Source: Aggregatibacter segnis (GTDB lineage Bacteria; Pseudomonadota; Gammaproteobacteria; Enterobacterales; Pasteurellaceae). Taken from it: a stretch of DNA of 64,000 nt. Shown here piece by piece: positions 21,637-33,230 of this stretch. The stretch spans positions 1-64,000 of the forward strand of contig NZ_NRCW01000003.1 of the NCBI RefSeq assembly GCF_003130075.1. The letters run 5' to 3'. Under the pieces are notes generated by a model. The model was given only the letters and a program-made list of their open reading frames with translations. It searched no databases and had not been told where the DNA came from. A program made the translations under genes and the position numbers. Within the stretch, counting starts at the first letter, position 1; every line of letters begins with the position of its first letter.

Positions 21637-22629
21637 ATGAAAAAGACATTTATTTTGCAACAACAAGAGATTAGTTTTGTAAAAAATACATTTACTCAAA
21701 ACCTCATCGAGCAATTAGGCATCATCGAAGTTCAAGGTCCAATCTTAAGTCAGGTCGGTAATGGCATGCAAGATAACCTTTCCGGCATTGAAAAAGCGGT
21801 TCAAGTGCATGTAAAACAAATTCCAAATGCGGTGTTTGAAGTGGTTCACTCTTTGGCAAAATGGAAACGTCATACATTGGCTCGTTTCCATTTTAAAGAA
21901 GGCGAAGGCCTGTTTGTGCACATGAAAGCGTTGCGTCCCGATGAAGATTCGTTAGATGCGACCCACTCCGTGTATGTGGACCAATGGGACTGGGAGAAAG
22001 TGATTCCGGAAGGTCGTCGCAATTTCGCCTATTTAAAAGAAACCGTGAATTCGATTTATCGTGCGATTCGTTTAACAGAATTGGCGGTGGAAGCCCGTTT
22101 TGATATTCCGTCCGTACTACCAAAACACATTACTTTCGTACACAGTGAAGACCTCGTGAAACGTTATCCAAACATGAGCGGCAAAGAGCGTGAAAATGCG
22201 ATCTGTAAAGAATACGGCGCCGTTTTCTTAGTCGGTATTGGCGGCAAATTGTCTGACGGCAAGCCACACGATGGACGTGCACCGGATTACGATGACTGGA
22301 CAACAGAGTCAGAAAACGGCTACAAAGGCTTGAACGGCGATATCTTGGTTTGGAACGACCAACTCGGCAAAGCCTTTGAGTTGTCTTCTATGGGGATTCG
22401 TGTAGATGAAGCGGCGTTACGTTTACAAGTGAGCTTAACCGGTGATGAAGACCGTCTCAACATGGATTGGCACCAAGAATTATTGCAAGGCAAATTGCCG
22501 TTAAGTATTGGTGGTGGTATCGGTCAATCTCGTTTAGCAATGTTGTTATTACGTAAAAAACATATCGGTGAAGTGCAATCCAGCGTTTGGCCGAAAGAAA
22601 TGTTAGAAGAATATCAACATATTCTGTAA
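21637..22629 (+). CDS. asnA: Aspartate--ammonia ligase (asparagine synthetase A)
   Basis: AsnA makes asparagine from aspartate, ammonia and ATP via an aspartyl-AMP intermediate. The 330-residue protein has the class II aminoacyl-tRNA-synthetase-like fold, with conserved [32 protein letters not shown] and the C-terminal [20 protein letters not shown]. It is divergent from its activator gene asnC. Its transcript ends in a hairpin made of two uptake signals. Confidence 0.97.
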   Translation: MKKTFILQQQEISFVKNTFTQNLIEQLGIIEVQGPILSQVGNGMQDNLSGIEKAVQVHVKQIPNAVFEVVHSLAKWKRHTLARFHFKEGEGLFVHMKALRPDEDSLDATHSVYVDQWDWEKVIPEGRRNFAYLKETVNSIYRAIRLTELAVEARFDIPSVLPKHITFVHSEDLVKRYPNMSGKERENAICKEYGAVFLVGIGGKLSDGKPHDGRAPDYDDWTTESENGYKGLNGDILVWNDQLGKAFELSSMGIRVDEAALRLQVSLTGDEDRLNMDWHQELLQGKLPLSIGGGIGQSRLAMLLLRKKHIGEVQSSVWPKEMLEEYQHIL

Positions 22630-22636
22630 TAGATGA

Positions 22637-22686
22637 AAAAGTGCGGTGGGTTTGCAAAACGTTTTTTAAATCCACCGCACTTTTGT
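22637..22686. terminator. Terminator built from two inverted uptake signal sequences
   Basis: AAAAGTGCGGTGG (22637-22649) and its complement CCACCGCACTTTT (22672-22684) form a 13-bp stem that ends in T residues. Paired, inverted DNA uptake signals acting as terminators after genes are typical of Pasteurellaceae. It closes the asnA transcript and could also stop dusA read-through from the other side. Confidence 0.85.
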
Positions 22687-22758
22687 TTTATAACTGATTT
22701 ATTGATGGCACGCATTTTCTCATGCGTGCTTTTTTTGCATCTAAAACTGACCGCACTT

Positions 22759-23742
22759 TTACGCTTCCACAAACCCTAATGCGGTTTCTACTACGTCAAT
22801 ACCTGCGCCTTCTTTGTAGGCGTTTTCGCTTAAATAACGACGCCATTGGCGTGCTCCTTTGCAGTGTTGGAAGGCACCGAGCATGTGGCGCACGATATGA
22901 TTCAGATAGACGCCTTGGCTGAGTTGCTGTTCGATGTATGGAAACATGTTTTCCACCGCTTGGCGTGGGGGGATAATCGGGGCATTCTCGTCAAACAATG
23001 CGTGATCGATATGACCGAGTAATGCGGGATTTTGATAGGCTTCGCGCCCCACCATGACACCATCCACATACTTCAAGTGCTGTTGCATTTCTTCAAGGGT
23101 TTTAATGCCACCGTTAATGCTGATGAGCAAATGGGGGAAATCCTGTTTTAGTTGATACACACGTTCGTAATTCAGCGGCGGAATTTCACGGTTTTGTTTT
23201 GGGCTTAGACCGGATAACCACGCTTTGCGTGCATGCACGATAAATTCCTGACAGCCGGCTTGCTGCACTTTTTGGACAAAATCACATAGAAAATCATAGC
23301 TGTCAAAATCATCAATGCCGATGCGGGTTTTTACGGTGACGGGAATGTGCACCGCACTTTGCATTTGCTGCACGCACTCCGCAACCAGTTCCGCTTTTGC
23401 CATTAAGCAAGCACCGAACATACCGTTTTGCACGCGGTCGGATGGGCAACCTACGTTCAAATTGATTTCTTGGTAACCGCGCTGTTGTGCTAATTGAGCG
23501 CAATGTTGAAGTTGTTTCGGATCGCTGCCACCCAGTTGCAACGCCACCGGATTTTCTGCCGGATCAAAATCAAGGTGATCGTACTTGGCATGAATAATGG
23601 CTTGGGTAGTCACCATTTCCGTATAAAGCAAGGCGTGACGGGAAAATTGGCGGTGGAAATAACGGCAATGGCGCGTTGTCCAATCTAGCATCGGGGCAAC
23701 GGCGAAGCGGCCACGGTAAAAGTGCGGTTGATTTTGGGACAT
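22759..23742 (-). CDS. dusA: tRNA-dihydrouridine(20/20a) synthase DusA
   Basis: DusA reduces U20/U20a in tRNA D-loops using FMN and NADPH. The 327-residue TIM-barrel protein has the family motifs [26 protein letters not shown], the catalytic-Cys segment [30 protein letters not shown] and the FMN-phosphate site [11 protein letters not shown] / [13 protein letters not shown]. The DusA subfamily is indicated by the opening [15 protein letters not shown]. It is 2 nt downstream of clcA and evidently cotranscribed. It carries internal uptake signals. Confidence 0.95.
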   Translation of the reverse strand: MSQNQPHFYRGRFAVAPMLDWTTRHCRYFHRQFSRHALLYTEMVTTQAIIHAKYDHLDFDPAENPVALQLGGSDPKQLQHCAQLAQQRGYQEINLNVGCPSDRVQNGMFGACLMAKAELVAECVQQMQSAVHIPVTVKTRIGIDDFDSYDFLCDFVQKVQQAGCQEFIVHARKAWLSGLSPKQNREIPPLNYERVYQLKQDFPHLLISINGGIKTLEEMQQHLKYVDGVMVGREAYQNPALLGHIDHALFDENAPIIPPRQAVENMFPYIEQQLSQGVYLNHIVRHMLGAFQHCKGARQWRRYLSENAYKEGAGIDVVETALGFVEA

Positions 23743-23744
23743 TT

Positions 23745-25133
23745 TTATGGGTTTTCCTTCATGTCTTTTGGCATTTCTTCTTTGATCCGTTGGCGGAAAC
23801 GCCCTGCCGCCATGTGATAAAACGGCTTCGGATTAAATTGGCGTGAAATAATGGAGGAAATCAGGCAGCAAATCAATAGCCAAATCAATACAGGTTGGCA
23901 GCCGGTCATTTCCATCACGATAACGCTGGCGGTGACCGGCGATTGGGTCGCACCTGCGAGAAATGCTGCCATACATAACAACACCAGCAAGCGCTGGTCG
24001 ACTGAACCGTCAGTAAAGGCGGCAACTTGTACGCCAAGCCCTGCACCGATGGTAAGCGATGGGGTGAAAATACCACCGGCAATGCCTGTCCAATATGTGC
24101 CTACTGTGGCGAACAGTTTCATGATGCCAATGTCGCTTTGTACCGCTTGGCCATCGAGTGCTTGGGTGACAACTTGGTAGCCGGTACCGTAACTTTGGCC
24201 GTTGGTGTAAACGCCAAGTGCGGTCAAAATTAGGCCTAAAATAATGGCAGTGAAAATAGGGTGCTTGCGTATCCAATGACGACAGAAAGGGATGGTCCCG
24301 GCAGCCCCTTTGATTAACAAGCGGCCGAAAATTCCTCCGCTGACACCGCTCACTGTGCCACAAACCAAAACCCATAAACATAAATAAGGCATATCGGTGA
24401 CACCTTGATATGTTGGAAAATAGGGGTTGTTACCTTCAATCGCCACCAAAATAAAACCGGCAGCGAGCACCCCTAACAATACGCGCCGTTCCCAACGCAA
24501 TAACACGCCACGTCCCAATTCCTCTATGGCAAAAATAACGCCGGCTAAAGGCGCATTAAATGCAGCGGCAAGGCCACCGGCCGCCCCGGTTGCCATCAGT
24601 TCATTCGCACTCAATCCATTAAATGCCACGCCGTATTTTCGGCACAAGTTGCCCCACCATAACATCACGGCTGCACCGACTTGCACGGAAGGACCTTCCC
24701 GTCCTACGGAGGCGCCGATAAGCATCGCTAAAAACGTGAGTGGAATTTTCCATAGAGTTTGTCCAAAGGCGACTAAACGGTTTTTATTGGCTTGATGGGG
24801 CAGGCTAAGCGAGGCAATCACTTGCGGGATGCCACTGCCACCGACATAAGGTGTGTATTTGGCGATGAACCAGGTTAAGAGCGCCAAACCGCCGGGCAAG
24901 ATAAACCAAACGGCAATCGGATGTTGTTGTGTCCATTGGGCATTCCATTCCAAGCCCAAATCCGCAAGTTTGGCAAAGCCAAGGGAAAATAATGAAACCA
25001 AGCTGGCGCCGATCAGTAAACAGGTAAATTCAACGCTTTTATGGGAGATTCGATAGGTTTGACGTAATTTCTTGTGTAAAACATACCGCACTTTAATGGC
25101 GTTATGACGTAAAAAAAGAAGCACAGTGTTCAT
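23745..25133 (-). CDS. clcA: H+/Cl- exchange transporter ClcA
   Basis: This CLC-family protein exchanges chloride for protons across the inner membrane and supports acid resistance. The 462-residue polytopic protein has the three anion-filter motifs GSGIPQ, GREGPSV (containing the gating Glu) and GGIFTPSL, the proton-path Glu in IFAIEEL, and the conserved Tyr near the C-terminus (KPFYHM). It is first in a two-gene unit with dusA. Confidence 0.93.
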   Translation of the reverse strand: MNTVLLFLRHNAIKVRYVLHKKLRQTYRISHKSVEFTCLLIGASLVSLFSLGFAKLADLGLEWNAQWTQQHPIAVWFILPGGLALLTWFIAKYTPYVGGSGIPQVIASLSLPHQANKNRLVAFGQTLWKIPLTFLAMLIGASVGREGPSVQVGAAVMLWWGNLCRKYGVAFNGLSANELMATGAAGGLAAAFNAPLAGVIFAIEELGRGVLLRWERRVLLGVLAAGFILVAIEGNNPYFPTYQGVTDMPYLCLWVLVCGTVSGVSGGIFGRLLIKGAAGTIPFCRHWIRKHPIFTAIILGLILTALGVYTNGQSYGTGYQVVTQALDGQAVQSDIGIMKLFATVGTYWTGIAGGIFTPSLTIGAGLGVQVAAFTDGSVDQRLLVLLCMAAFLAGATQSPVTASVIVMEMTGCQPVLIWLLICCLISSIISRQFNPKPFYHMAAGRFRQRIKEEMPKDMKENP

Positions 25134-25393
25134 GATGAGGTTAATGTTGGGTGATGAGGTTAAAATTTTTTCACATAGAAAATTTTTTGTTCGAATTTTA
25201 TACCAATAAAAAGCCCTTTGTTAGACATTTGTTCAAAATCTTTACATTACGAGCGGAAATTCGAAACGATATTTACTTGCCTTTCTTTTAGAATGAAGTC
25301 GTTCGCAAGGAGTAGGTTGTATGTCGAATAAATAGTTTGTGAATAGCTTGGCTATTCGGATTAAGTCAATAAACAAAAATCAAGGAGATTATT
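25134..25393 (+). promoter_or_regulatory. Upstream region of arcB with a mini-ORF and a hairpin
   Basis: This 260-nt AT-rich intergenic region contains a TAGAAT hexamer (25289-25294) as a possible -10. It also has AAGGAG followed by ATG TCG AAT AAA TAG (25321-25335), a four-residue reading frame with a proper ribosome site. Next comes a hairpin GAATAGC-TTG-GCTATTC (25341-25357). No T-run follows, so the hairpin is not a terminator. The layout resembles a translated leader, but this is inference. Confidence 0.4.
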
Positions 25394-26398
25394 ATGGCTT
25401 TCAATCTTAAAAACAGACACTTATTAAGTCTTGTTAATCACTCAGAACGTGAAATCAAATATTTATTAGATTTATCCCGAGACTTAAAAAGAGCAAAATA
25501 TGCCGGTACCGAACAACAAAAATTAAAAGGCAAAAACATTGCGCTAATTTTTGAAAAAACCTCTACCCGCACCCGTTGCGCCTTTGAAGTCGCTGCTTAT
25601 GACCAAGGCGCCCAAGTTACTTACATCGATCCAAACTCATCTCAAATTGGCCACAAAGAAAGTATGAAAGACACTGCCCGCGTATTAGGCAGAATGTACG
25701 ATGCTATTGAATATCGTGGTTTCAAACAAGAAATTGTGGACGAATTAGCAGAATATGCCGGTGTGCCGGTGTTCAACGGTTTAACCGATGAATTCCACCC
25801 AACACAAATGTTGGCGGACGTGCTAACCATGATTGAAAACTGCGATAAACCATTAAGTGAAATCAAATATGTTTACATCGGTGATGCGCGCAACAACATG
25901 GGTAACTCCTTGTTGTTAATCGGTGCTAAATTGGGTATGGATGTACGTATTTGCGGACCGAAAGCCTTATTGCCGGATGCAGAGTTAGTTGACATGTGCG
26001 AAAAATTTGCAAAACAAAGTGGTGCACGAATTACGGTAACCGATGATATTGATAAAGCCGTGAAAGGCGTTGATTTCGTGCACACCGACGTATGGGTCTC
26101 CATGGGTGAGCCATTAGAAACCTGGGGCGAACGCATTAAATTATTATTACCTTATCAAGTGACACCTGAATTGATGAAACGCACCGGCAATCCACGTGTG
26201 AAATTCATGCACTGCTTACCGGCATTCCACAACAGTGAAACCAAAGTGGGGCGCCAAATTGCAGAAAAATACCCTGAATTAGCCAATGGTATTGAAGTGA
26301 CCGAAGATGTCTTTGAATCTCCAATGAATGTGGCTTTCGAACAAGCAGAAAACCGCATGCACACCATTAAAGCCGTACTTTATTCCAGCTTAATTTAA
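25394..26398 (+). CDS. arcB: Ornithine carbamoyltransferase, probably catabolic
   Basis: The enzyme interconverts citrulline plus phosphate with ornithine plus carbamoyl phosphate. The 334-residue protein has the carbamoyl-phosphate motif STRTRC, the HPTQ motif ([15 protein letters not shown]), and the ornithine-site HCLPAFH. The catabolic direction is inferred from the adjacent carbamate kinase gene, 10 nt downstream. By sequence alone it could also serve arginine synthesis (argF/argI). AAGGAG precedes the ATG. Confidence 0.93.
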   Translation: MAFNLKNRHLLSLVNHSEREIKYLLDLSRDLKRAKYAGTEQQKLKGKNIALIFEKTSTRTRCAFEVAAYDQGAQVTYIDPNSSQIGHKESMKDTARVLGRMYDAIEYRGFKQEIVDELAEYAGVPVFNGLTDEFHPTQMLADVLTMIENCDKPLSEIKYVYIGDARNNMGNSLLLIGAKLGMDVRICGPKALLPDAELVDMCEKFAKQSGARITVTDDIDKAVKGVDFVHTDVWVSMGEPLETWGERIKLLLPYQVTPELMKRTGNPRVKFMHCLPAFHNSETKVGRQIAEKYPELANGIEVTEDVFESPMNVAFEQAENRMHTIKAVLYSSLI

Positions 26399-26408
26399 GA
26401 GGTGGTAT

Positions 26409-27341
26409 ATGAGAATTGTTATTGCATTAGGTGGAAATGCCTTGTTGCGTCGCGGCGAGCCGCTCACCGCTGAGAACCAGCGATTAAACGTGCGCATTGC
26501 TTGCGAACAAATTGCGAAGATTTATCCAAATAACGAATTGGTCATCGCACATGGTAATGGTCCACAAGTAGGTTTGTTAGCATTACAAAGTGCGGCCTAT
26601 AAAGAAGTGCCTCCTTATCCGTTAGATGTATTGGGGGCAGAATCTGTGGGTATGATTGGTTACATGATTGAACAAGAATTAGGTAACTTAGTGCCGTTTG
26701 AAGTGCCGTTCGCCACATTGCTATCACAAGTGGAAGTCGATATTAACGACCCGGCATTTAAGAACCCAACCAAACCAATCGGTCCGGTGTATTCCAAAGA
26801 AGAAGCGGAACGCTTAGCGAAAGAGAAAAACTGGAGCATTGCACAAGATGGCGACAAATATCGCCGCGTGGTGCCAAGTCCGTTACCAAAACGCATTTTT
26901 GAAATCAATCCGGTGAAATGGTTGTTGGAAAAAGGCAGTATCGTGATTTGTGCCGGTGGTGGCGGTATCCCTACTTACTACGATGAGCAACATAATTTGC
27001 GCGGCGTAGAAGCGGTTATCGATAAAGACTTATGTTCTGCATTACTTGCCGATAATTTGGAAGCAGATTTATTCATTATCGCGACTGATGTGTCAGCAAC
27101 CTTTGTAGATTGGGGCAAACCAACACAAAAAGCTATCGCGTCAGCACCACCGGATGAAATTGAAAAAATGGGTTTTGCCGCCGGTTCTATGGGACCGAAA
27201 GTACAGGCTGCAGTGAATTTTGCACGTAGTACCGGTAAAGATGCGGTGATCGGTTCACTTTCCGATATCGTTGATATCGTGAAGGGTAAAGCCGGCACAC
27301 GTATCACGAATAAAGTGAAAGAAATTTCTTATTATTCATAA
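26409..27341 (+). CDS. arcC: Carbamate kinase
   Basis: ArcC makes ATP from carbamoyl phosphate, releasing carbamate (ammonia plus CO2). The 310-residue amino-acid-kinase-fold protein has [19 protein letters not shown] at the N-terminus, the nucleotide-site [18 protein letters not shown], and [15 protein letters not shown]. It lies 10 nt after arcB with AGAGGTGG as ribosome site, so the pair is cotranscribed and yields ATP from citrulline. Confidence 0.96.
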   Translation: MRIVIALGGNALLRRGEPLTAENQRLNVRIACEQIAKIYPNNELVIAHGNGPQVGLLALQSAAYKEVPPYPLDVLGAESVGMIGYMIEQELGNLVPFEVPFATLLSQVEVDINDPAFKNPTKPIGPVYSKEEAERLAKEKNWSIAQDGDKYRRVVPSPLPKRIFEINPVKWLLEKGSIVICAGGGGIPTYYDEQHNLRGVEAVIDKDLCSALLADNLEADLFIIATDVSATFVDWGKPTQKAIASAPPDEIEKMGFAAGSMGPKVQAAVNFARSTGKDAVIGSLSDIVDIVKGKAGTRITNKVKEISYYS

Positions 27342-27363
27342 TAATAAACTCACTTTGAGTATT

Positions 27364-27426
27364 TTAGCAGTTCAAAGTAGAATGTGCGGTCGGCATAGTT
27401 GATGAATGATTATGCCGAACTGCTAA
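27364..27426 (+). repeat. Nested inverted repeat between arcC and the YfcC transporter gene
   Basis: TTAGCAGTTC (27364-27373) pairs with GAACTGCTAA (27417-27426). Inside it GGCATA (27392-27397) pairs with TATGCC (27411-27416), leaving an 18-nt bulge on the 5' side. No T-run follows. The structure fills most of the 110-nt gap and could be an mRNA processing site or an operator; a near-match to the uptake signal lies in the bulge. Confidence 0.6.
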
Positions 27427-27451
27427 CTTCGATATTGACGAGGAGTCTGCT

Positions 27452-28981
27452 ATGGAAGCGTCTAATAAAAAAAAGGTCTTTAATTTCCCATCAGCGTTCA
27501 CGATTTTATTCTTCATTTTAATCCTTGCGGTGGGATTAACATGGGTTATTCCTTCCGGTTCCTATTCTAAGTTGACCTATAATATGACCGAAAAAGTCTT
27601 TGTAGTAAAAGCTTATGGTGAGCAAGATAAAACCTATCCTGCTACGGAAGAAACCTTAAATAATCTTAATATCAAAATTAAACTCTCCAATTTCACCGAA
27701 GGGGTGATCAAAAAACCGATTGCCATTCCGGGCACTTATCAACGTATTGAACAACATTACAAAGGTATCAAAGATATTCCTATCAGCATGGTGGAAGGAA
27801 CCATCGAAGCGGTAGATGTCATGGTGTTCATCTTCGTGCTGGGCGGTATGATCGGTGTGATTAATAGAACAGGGTCATTTAACGCAGGGCTCATGGCACT
27901 AGCACGGCGCACGAAAGGCAATGAATTTATGATTGTATTTAGTGTTTCCGTGTTGATGGTGTTAGGCGGTACAACTTGTGGTATCGAAGAAGAAGCCGTT
28001 GCGTTTTACCCTATCTTGGTGCCGGTATTTTTAGCGCTGGGGTATGATGCCATCATTTGTGTTGGTGCAATCTTCTTGGCTTCCTCTATGGGGACAGCGT
28101 TTTCCACAATTAACCCATTCTCAGTGGTTATCGCGTCTAATGCTGCCGGTATTCAATTTACTGAAGGGATTGGATTCCGTGCCATTGGTCTCTTGTTAGG
28201 GGCAACTTGCGTTATTGCTTACTTATATTGGTATGGTAAGAAAGTAAAAGCGGATCCGAGTTTTTCCTATACTTATGAAGATAGAGAAGAGTTTTATCAT
28301 CGTTATATGAAAAACTTTGACCCAAATACCGTGGTTGAATTTACCTTAAGAAGAAAACTGATCTTAATCCTCTTCTGTATTGCTTTCCCAATCATGATTT
28401 GGGGGGTAATGGCTGGCGGTTGGTGGTTCCCACAAATGGCTGCTTCTTTCTTGTCCATCACAATTATCATCATGTTTATCAGTGGCTTGAAAGAAAAAGA
28501 TATTGTGGAATCCTTTACCGAAGGGGCTTCCGAATTAGTTGGCGTTTCTTTGATTATCGGTTTGGCGCGTGGTGTAAACTTAGTGCTTGAACAAGGTATG
28601 ATTTCCGACACCATTTTGGACTATATGTCTAACCTTGTAAGTGGTATGCCGGGTAGTGTCTTTATTCTTGGTCAATTAGTGGTCTTCATCTTCTTAGGCC
28701 TTATCGTGCCATCTTCTTCCGGTTTGGCTGTGCTTTCCATGCCAATTATGGCACCGCTTGCGGACGCAGTGGGTATTCCGCGTGACATCGTGGTTTCTGC
28801 CTATAACTGGGGTCAATACGCCATGTTGTTCTTGGCACCGACCGGTTTGGTGTTGGTGACATTACAAATGTTGCACATTCCATTTAATAAATGGGTGAAA
28901 TTTGTGATGCCGATGATTGGCTGCTTATTGGTCATCGGGGCAATCCTACTGGTTGTTCAAGTCTCCTTATATAGCGTTTAA
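27452..28981 (+). CDS. YfcC family transporter (probable citrulline/ornithine or basic amino acid carrier)
   Basis: The 509-residue membrane protein belongs to the YfcC/C4-dicarboxylate-anaerobic-carrier-like family. About 12 hydrophobic spans are visible, with family stretches such as FVLGGMIGVINRTGSFNAGL, GTTCGIEEEAVAFYPILVPV and the C-terminal IVPSSSGLAVLSMPIMAPLA. A soluble extracytoplasmic loop follows the first span. Location after arcB-arcC suggests exchange of citrulline or arginine for ornithine; the substrate is inference from context. Strong GAGGAG precedes the ATG. Confidence 0.85.
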   Translation: MEASNKKKVFNFPSAFTILFFILILAVGLTWVIPSGSYSKLTYNMTEKVFVVKAYGEQDKTYPATEETLNNLNIKIKLSNFTEGVIKKPIAIPGTYQRIEQHYKGIKDIPISMVEGTIEAVDVMVFIFVLGGMIGVINRTGSFNAGLMALARRTKGNEFMIVFSVSVLMVLGGTTCGIEEEAVAFYPILVPVFLALGYDAIICVGAIFLASSMGTAFSTINPFSVVIASNAAGIQFTEGIGFRAIGLLLGATCVIAYLYWYGKKVKADPSFSYTYEDREEFYHRYMKNFDPNTVVEFTLRRKLILILFCIAFPIMIWGVMAGGWWFPQMAASFLSITIIIMFISGLKEKDIVESFTEGASELVGVSLIIGLARGVNLVLEQGMISDTILDYMSNLVSGMPGSVFILGQLVVFIFLGLIVPSSSGLAVLSMPIMAPLADAVGIPRDIVVSAYNWGQYAMLFLAPTGLVLVTLQMLHIPFNKWVKFVMPMIGCLLVIGAILLVVQVSLYSV

Positions 28982-28995
28982 CATCAATTTTAATA

Positions 28996-29032
28996 AAGGC
29001 CACCTATATCACAGTTTTTTATAGGTGGCCTT
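28996..29032 (+). terminator. Intrinsic terminator after the YfcC transporter gene
   Basis: AAGGCCACCTATA (28996-29008) is exactly complementary to 29020-29032. The 13-bp stem is followed by TTGTTATAAT, where TATAAT (29035-29040) is also a good -10 box for the next gene, so terminator and promoter abut. Confidence 0.75.
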
Positions 29033-29075
29033 GTTATAATGCGCACGCGTTTTCTTTCCTAAAAAAGGATTTTTT

Positions 29076-29543
29076 ATGTTTAAGAAATTATTCGATAACA
29101 TTGATACGCGCATTTTAAAGGCTTTACAGCGCAACGGGCGCTTACAAAATAATGAGCTCGCCAAAGAAATCGGGCTATCAAATTCCGCTTGTTTGCGTCG
29201 AGTAAACCATTTAGAAGAAAGCGGTGTTATCGATGGTTATACGGCGTTATTGAATCCTAAAAAATTAAACCGCGATTTACTTGTTTATGTGCAGGGGACA
29301 TTTTTTGAAGAAGATCCTGCCCTCAAAGAGCGGTTCATTTTTGAAGTAAAATTGATTCCGCAAATCACGGAATGCCATTTGATGGCGGGAAGTTACGATT
29401 TTATTTTAAAAATGCTGGTATCCGATTTGGATGAATTTCACGCCATAAAAACCAAATATTTGACCAAAGAGATCGGCATTAAAACGTTAAAGTCGGAAGT
29501 GTCGTTAAAAACTATTAAATACACTACCGAATTGCCTTTGTAA
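29076..29543 (+). CDS. Lrp/AsnC family transcriptional regulator
   Basis: The 155-residue protein has the N-terminal winged HTH (IDTRILKALQRNGRLQNNELA, then LSNSACLRRVNHLEESG) and a C-terminal RAM domain (ECHLMAGSYDFILKMLVSDL). It is co-oriented with and directly downstream of the arcB-arcC-transporter set, separated by a terminator. It could respond to an amino acid and control that set or other genes; the target is inference. It is not AsnC, which lies at 21013. Confidence 0.85.
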   Translation: MFKKLFDNIDTRILKALQRNGRLQNNELAKEIGLSNSACLRRVNHLEESGVIDGYTALLNPKKLNRDLLVYVQGTFFEEDPALKERFIFEVKLIPQITECHLMAGSYDFILKMLVSDLDEFHAIKTKYLTKEIGIKTLKSEVSLKTIKYTTELPL

Positions 29544-29632
29544 TTCTCTGCTTCATTAATAAAGTGCGGTCGTTTTAGAAAACGTTTTTAAAATTCACCG
29601 CACATTTATCAATGTAAAAAGTAAGAAAAGGC

Positions 29633-29661
29633 TTGCAGTTCAGGCTGGGTTTTAGTAGAAT
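29633..29661 (+). promoter_or_regulatory. Promoter of the S10 ribosomal protein operon
   Basis: TTGCAG (29633-29638) and TAGAAT (29656-29661) are exactly 17 nt apart, a strong sigma-70 promoter. It lies 196 nt upstream of rpsJ, leaving a long leader. The S10 operon is known in E. coli to start from such a promoter. Confidence 0.85.
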
Positions 29662-29669
29662 TCACGGGC

Positions 29670-30168
<499 letters not shown>

Positions 30169-30184
30169 TTAAGAGGTTATTACA

Positions 30185-30811
30185 ATGATTGGTTTAGTCG
30201 GTCGTAAAGTCGGTATGACCCGTATCTTCAATGAAGATGGCGTGTCTGTACCGGTTACCGTTATCGAAATCGAAGCCAACCGCGTAACTCAAGTTAAAAC
30301 TCTTGAAAACGATGGCTATACTGCAGTTCAAGTTACCACTGGCTCTAAAAAAGCAAGTCGTGTAACGAAGCCTGAGGCGGGTCATTTCGTGAAAGCTGGC
30401 GTTGAAGCTGGTCGCGGTTTATGGGAATTTCGTACTGAAGGTGAAGAATTCACTTTAGGTCAAGAAATTAACGTTGACATCTTCGCAGATGTTAAAAAAG
30501 TTGATGTTACCGGTACTTCTAAAGGTAAAGGTTTCCAAGGTGGTGTTAAACGTTGGAACTTCCGTACTCAAGATGCTACCCACGGTAACTCTTTATCACA
30601 TCGTGTTCTCGGTTCTATTGGTCAAAACCAAACTCCGGGTCGTGTGTTTAAAGGTAAAAAAATGGCAGGACACTTAGGTGCTGAGCGTGTAACCGTTCAA
30701 TCCCTTGAAGTTGTTCGTGTAGATGCTGAGCGTAAATTGTTATTAGTAAAAGGTGCCGTTCCAGGTGCTACTGGTAGCGATGTTATCGTTAAGCCGGCAG
30801 TTAAAGCATAG
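30185..30811 (+). CDS. rplC: 50S ribosomal protein L3
   Basis: The 208-residue protein is L3, an early assembly protein next to the peptidyl transferase centre. It begins [15 protein letters not shown] and contains the extended central loop [13 protein letters not shown] and [19 protein letters not shown]. It follows rpsJ by 16 nt with GAGG as ribosome site. Confidence 0.98.
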   Translation: MIGLVGRKVGMTRIFNEDGVSVPVTVIEIEANRVTQVKTLENDGYTAVQVTTGSKKASRVTKPEAGHFVKAGVEAGRGLWEFRTEGEEFTLGQEINVDIFADVKKVDVTGTSKGKGFQGGVKRWNFRTQDATHGNSLSHRVLGSIGQNQTPGRVFKGKKMAGHLGAERVTVQSLEVVRVDAERKLLLVKGAVPGATGSDVIVKPAVKA

Positions 30812-30826
30812 GTCTAGGAGATAGAG

Positions 30827-31429
30827 ATGGAATTACAAGTTGTTGGTGCTAATGCACTCACTGTTTCTGAAACTACCTTCGGCCGTGAGTTTAACGAAGC
30901 GTTGATTCACCAAGTTGTTGTTGCTTATGCAGCAGGTGCTCGTCAAGGCTCTCGTGCACAAAAAACTCGTGCTGAAGTGTCCGGTTCAGGTAAAAAACCT
31001 TGGCGTCAAAAAGGTACAGGTCGCGCTCGTTCCGGTGATATTAAATCACCAATTTGGCGTTCTGGTGGTGTCACTTTCGCAGCGAAACCACAAGATCACA
31101 GCCAAAAAGTGAACAAGAAAATGTACCGCGGTGCAATCAAAAGCATTCTTTCCGAGCTTGTTCGTCAAGATCGTTTAGTTGTTGTTGATAAATTTGAAAT
31201 TGATGCACCAAAAACCAAAGTATTAGTACAAAAATTAAAAGAATTAGCACTTGAAGATGTGTTAATCATCACAGCAAGTTTAGATGAAAATCTGTTCTTG
31301 GCAGCACGTAACTTATACAAAGTAGATGTTCGTGATGCTCAAGGTATTGATCCGGTAAGTTTAATTGCTTTTGATAAAGTAGTTGTAACTGTGGATGCTG
31401 TGAAGCAAATTGAGGAGATGTTAGCATGA
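30827..31429 (+). CDS. rplD: 50S ribosomal protein L4
   Basis: The 200-residue L4 lines the peptide exit tunnel with the long loop seen here ([20 protein letters not shown]). In related bacteria it is also the autogenous repressor of the S10 operon, acting on the leader. Its stop overlaps the start of rplW by 4 bp (ATGA), indicating translational coupling. Confidence 0.98.
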   Translation: MELQVVGANALTVSETTFGREFNEALIHQVVVAYAAGARQGSRAQKTRAEVSGSGKKPWRQKGTGRARSGDIKSPIWRSGGVTFAAKPQDHSQKVNKKMYRGAIKSILSELVRQDRLVVVDKFEIDAPKTKVLVQKLKELALEDVLIITASLDENLFLAARNLYKVDVRDAQGIDPVSLIAFDKVVVTVDAVKQIEEMLA

Positions 31430-31728
31430 GTCAAGAACGTTTGCTAAAAGTGCTTAAAGCACCACATGTCTCTGAGAAAGCAACAAATAATGCTGAGAAG
31501 TCAAACACGATCGTTTTCAAAGTCGCTTTAGATGCGAATAAAGTAGAAATTGCTAATGCAGTAGAGCAACTTTTTGAAGTGAAAGTGGATTCTGTTCGTA
31601 CCGTTGTGGTGAAAGGTAAAACTAAACGCCGTGGTGCTAAGATGGGACGTCGCAGTGACTGGAAAAAAGCTTATGTTACACTTCAAGAAGGACAATCTTT
31701 GGACTTCGTTGAAGGCGCAGCAGAGTAA
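31426..31728 (+). CDS. rplW: 50S ribosomal protein L23
   Basis: The 100-residue L23 lies at the tunnel exit and docks trigger factor and SRP. Family features are [15 protein letters not shown], the internal [16 protein letters not shown] and [20 protein letters not shown]. The ATG overlaps the rplD stop codon by 4 bp. Confidence 0.98.
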   Translation: MSQERLLKVLKAPHVSEKATNNAEKSNTIVFKVALDANKVEIANAVEQLFEVKVDSVRTVVVKGKTKRRGAKMGRRSDWKKAYVTLQEGQSLDFVEGAAE

Positions 31729-31748
31729 TTACGGAGGAGTAGAAGATA

Positions 31749-32570
31749 ATGGCTATCGTTAAATGTAAGCCGACCTCCGCTGGTCGTCGTCATGTTGTTA
31801 AAGTTGTTAATCCTGAGTTGCATAAGGGTAAACCTTTTGCTGCGCTTTTAGATACTAAATCTAAAACCGGTGGTCGTAACAACTATGGTCGTATTACTAC
31901 TCGTCACATCGGTGGCGGTCACAAACAACATTATCGTTTAATTGATTTTAAACGTAATAAATTAGACATTCCTGGTGTTGTTGAACGTTTAGAATACGAT
32001 CCGAATCGTTCTGCAAATATTGCTTTAGTGCTTTATAAAGACGGTGAGCGTCGTTATATCTTAGCACCAAAAGGTTTGGCTGCAGGTGATCAAATCCAAG
32101 CGGGTGCACATGCGCCAATTAAAGTTGGTAACTCATTACCAATGCGTAATATCCCGGTTGGTTCTACCGTACATAACGTTGAATTAAAACCAGGTAAAGG
32201 CGGTCAAATTGCTCGTTCAGCCGGTGCTTATGTACAGATCATTGCCCGTGAAGGTAATTATGTGACTTTACGTCTCCGTTCTGGTGAGATGCGTAAAGTG
32301 TTAGCTGAATGTTCTGCCACCATTGGTGAAGTAGGCAACTCAGAGCATATGCTTCGCGTATTGGGTAAAGCTGGTGCTAACCGCTGGAGAGGTGTACGCC
32401 CTACAGTTCGTGGTACTGCAATGAACCCAGTAGATCACCCACACGGTGGTGGTGAAGGTCGTAACTTTGGTAAACACCCAGTAACACCTTGGGGCGTTCA
32501 AACTAAAGGTAAGAAAACTCGCCATAACAAACGTACTGATAAATATATCGTACGTCGTCGTGGTAAATAA
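31749..32570 (+). CDS. rplB: 50S ribosomal protein L2
   Basis: The 273-residue L2 is needed for subunit association and peptidyl transfer. Conserved landmarks include [20 protein letters not shown] and the C-terminal catalytic-region signature [20 protein letters not shown]. It has a strong GGAGG ribosome site. Confidence 0.99.
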   Translation: MAIVKCKPTSAGRRHVVKVVNPELHKGKPFAALLDTKSKTGGRNNYGRITTRHIGGGHKQHYRLIDFKRNKLDIPGVVERLEYDPNRSANIALVLYKDGERRYILAPKGLAAGDQIQAGAHAPIKVGNSLPMRNIPVGSTVHNVELKPGKGGQIARSAGAYVQIIAREGNYVTLRLRSGEMRKVLAECSATIGEVGNSEHMLRVLGKAGANRWRGVRPTVRGTAMNPVDHPHGGGEGRNFGKHPVTPWGVQTKGKKTRHNKRTDKYIVRRRGK

Positions 32571-32592
32571 TTTTAATTAAATAAGAGGATAA

Positions 32593-32871
<279 letters not shown>

Positions 32872-32878
32872 GGGGTAA

Positions 32879-33214
<336 letters not shown>

Positions 33215-33230
33215 TCGTAGAGGAATAACA

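Noticed and set aside
25341-25357. ArgR box or terminator upstream of arcB
   Set aside because: The arms TGAAT and ATTCG are 9 nt apart rather than the 4 of an ARG box, and no T-run follows the hairpin.
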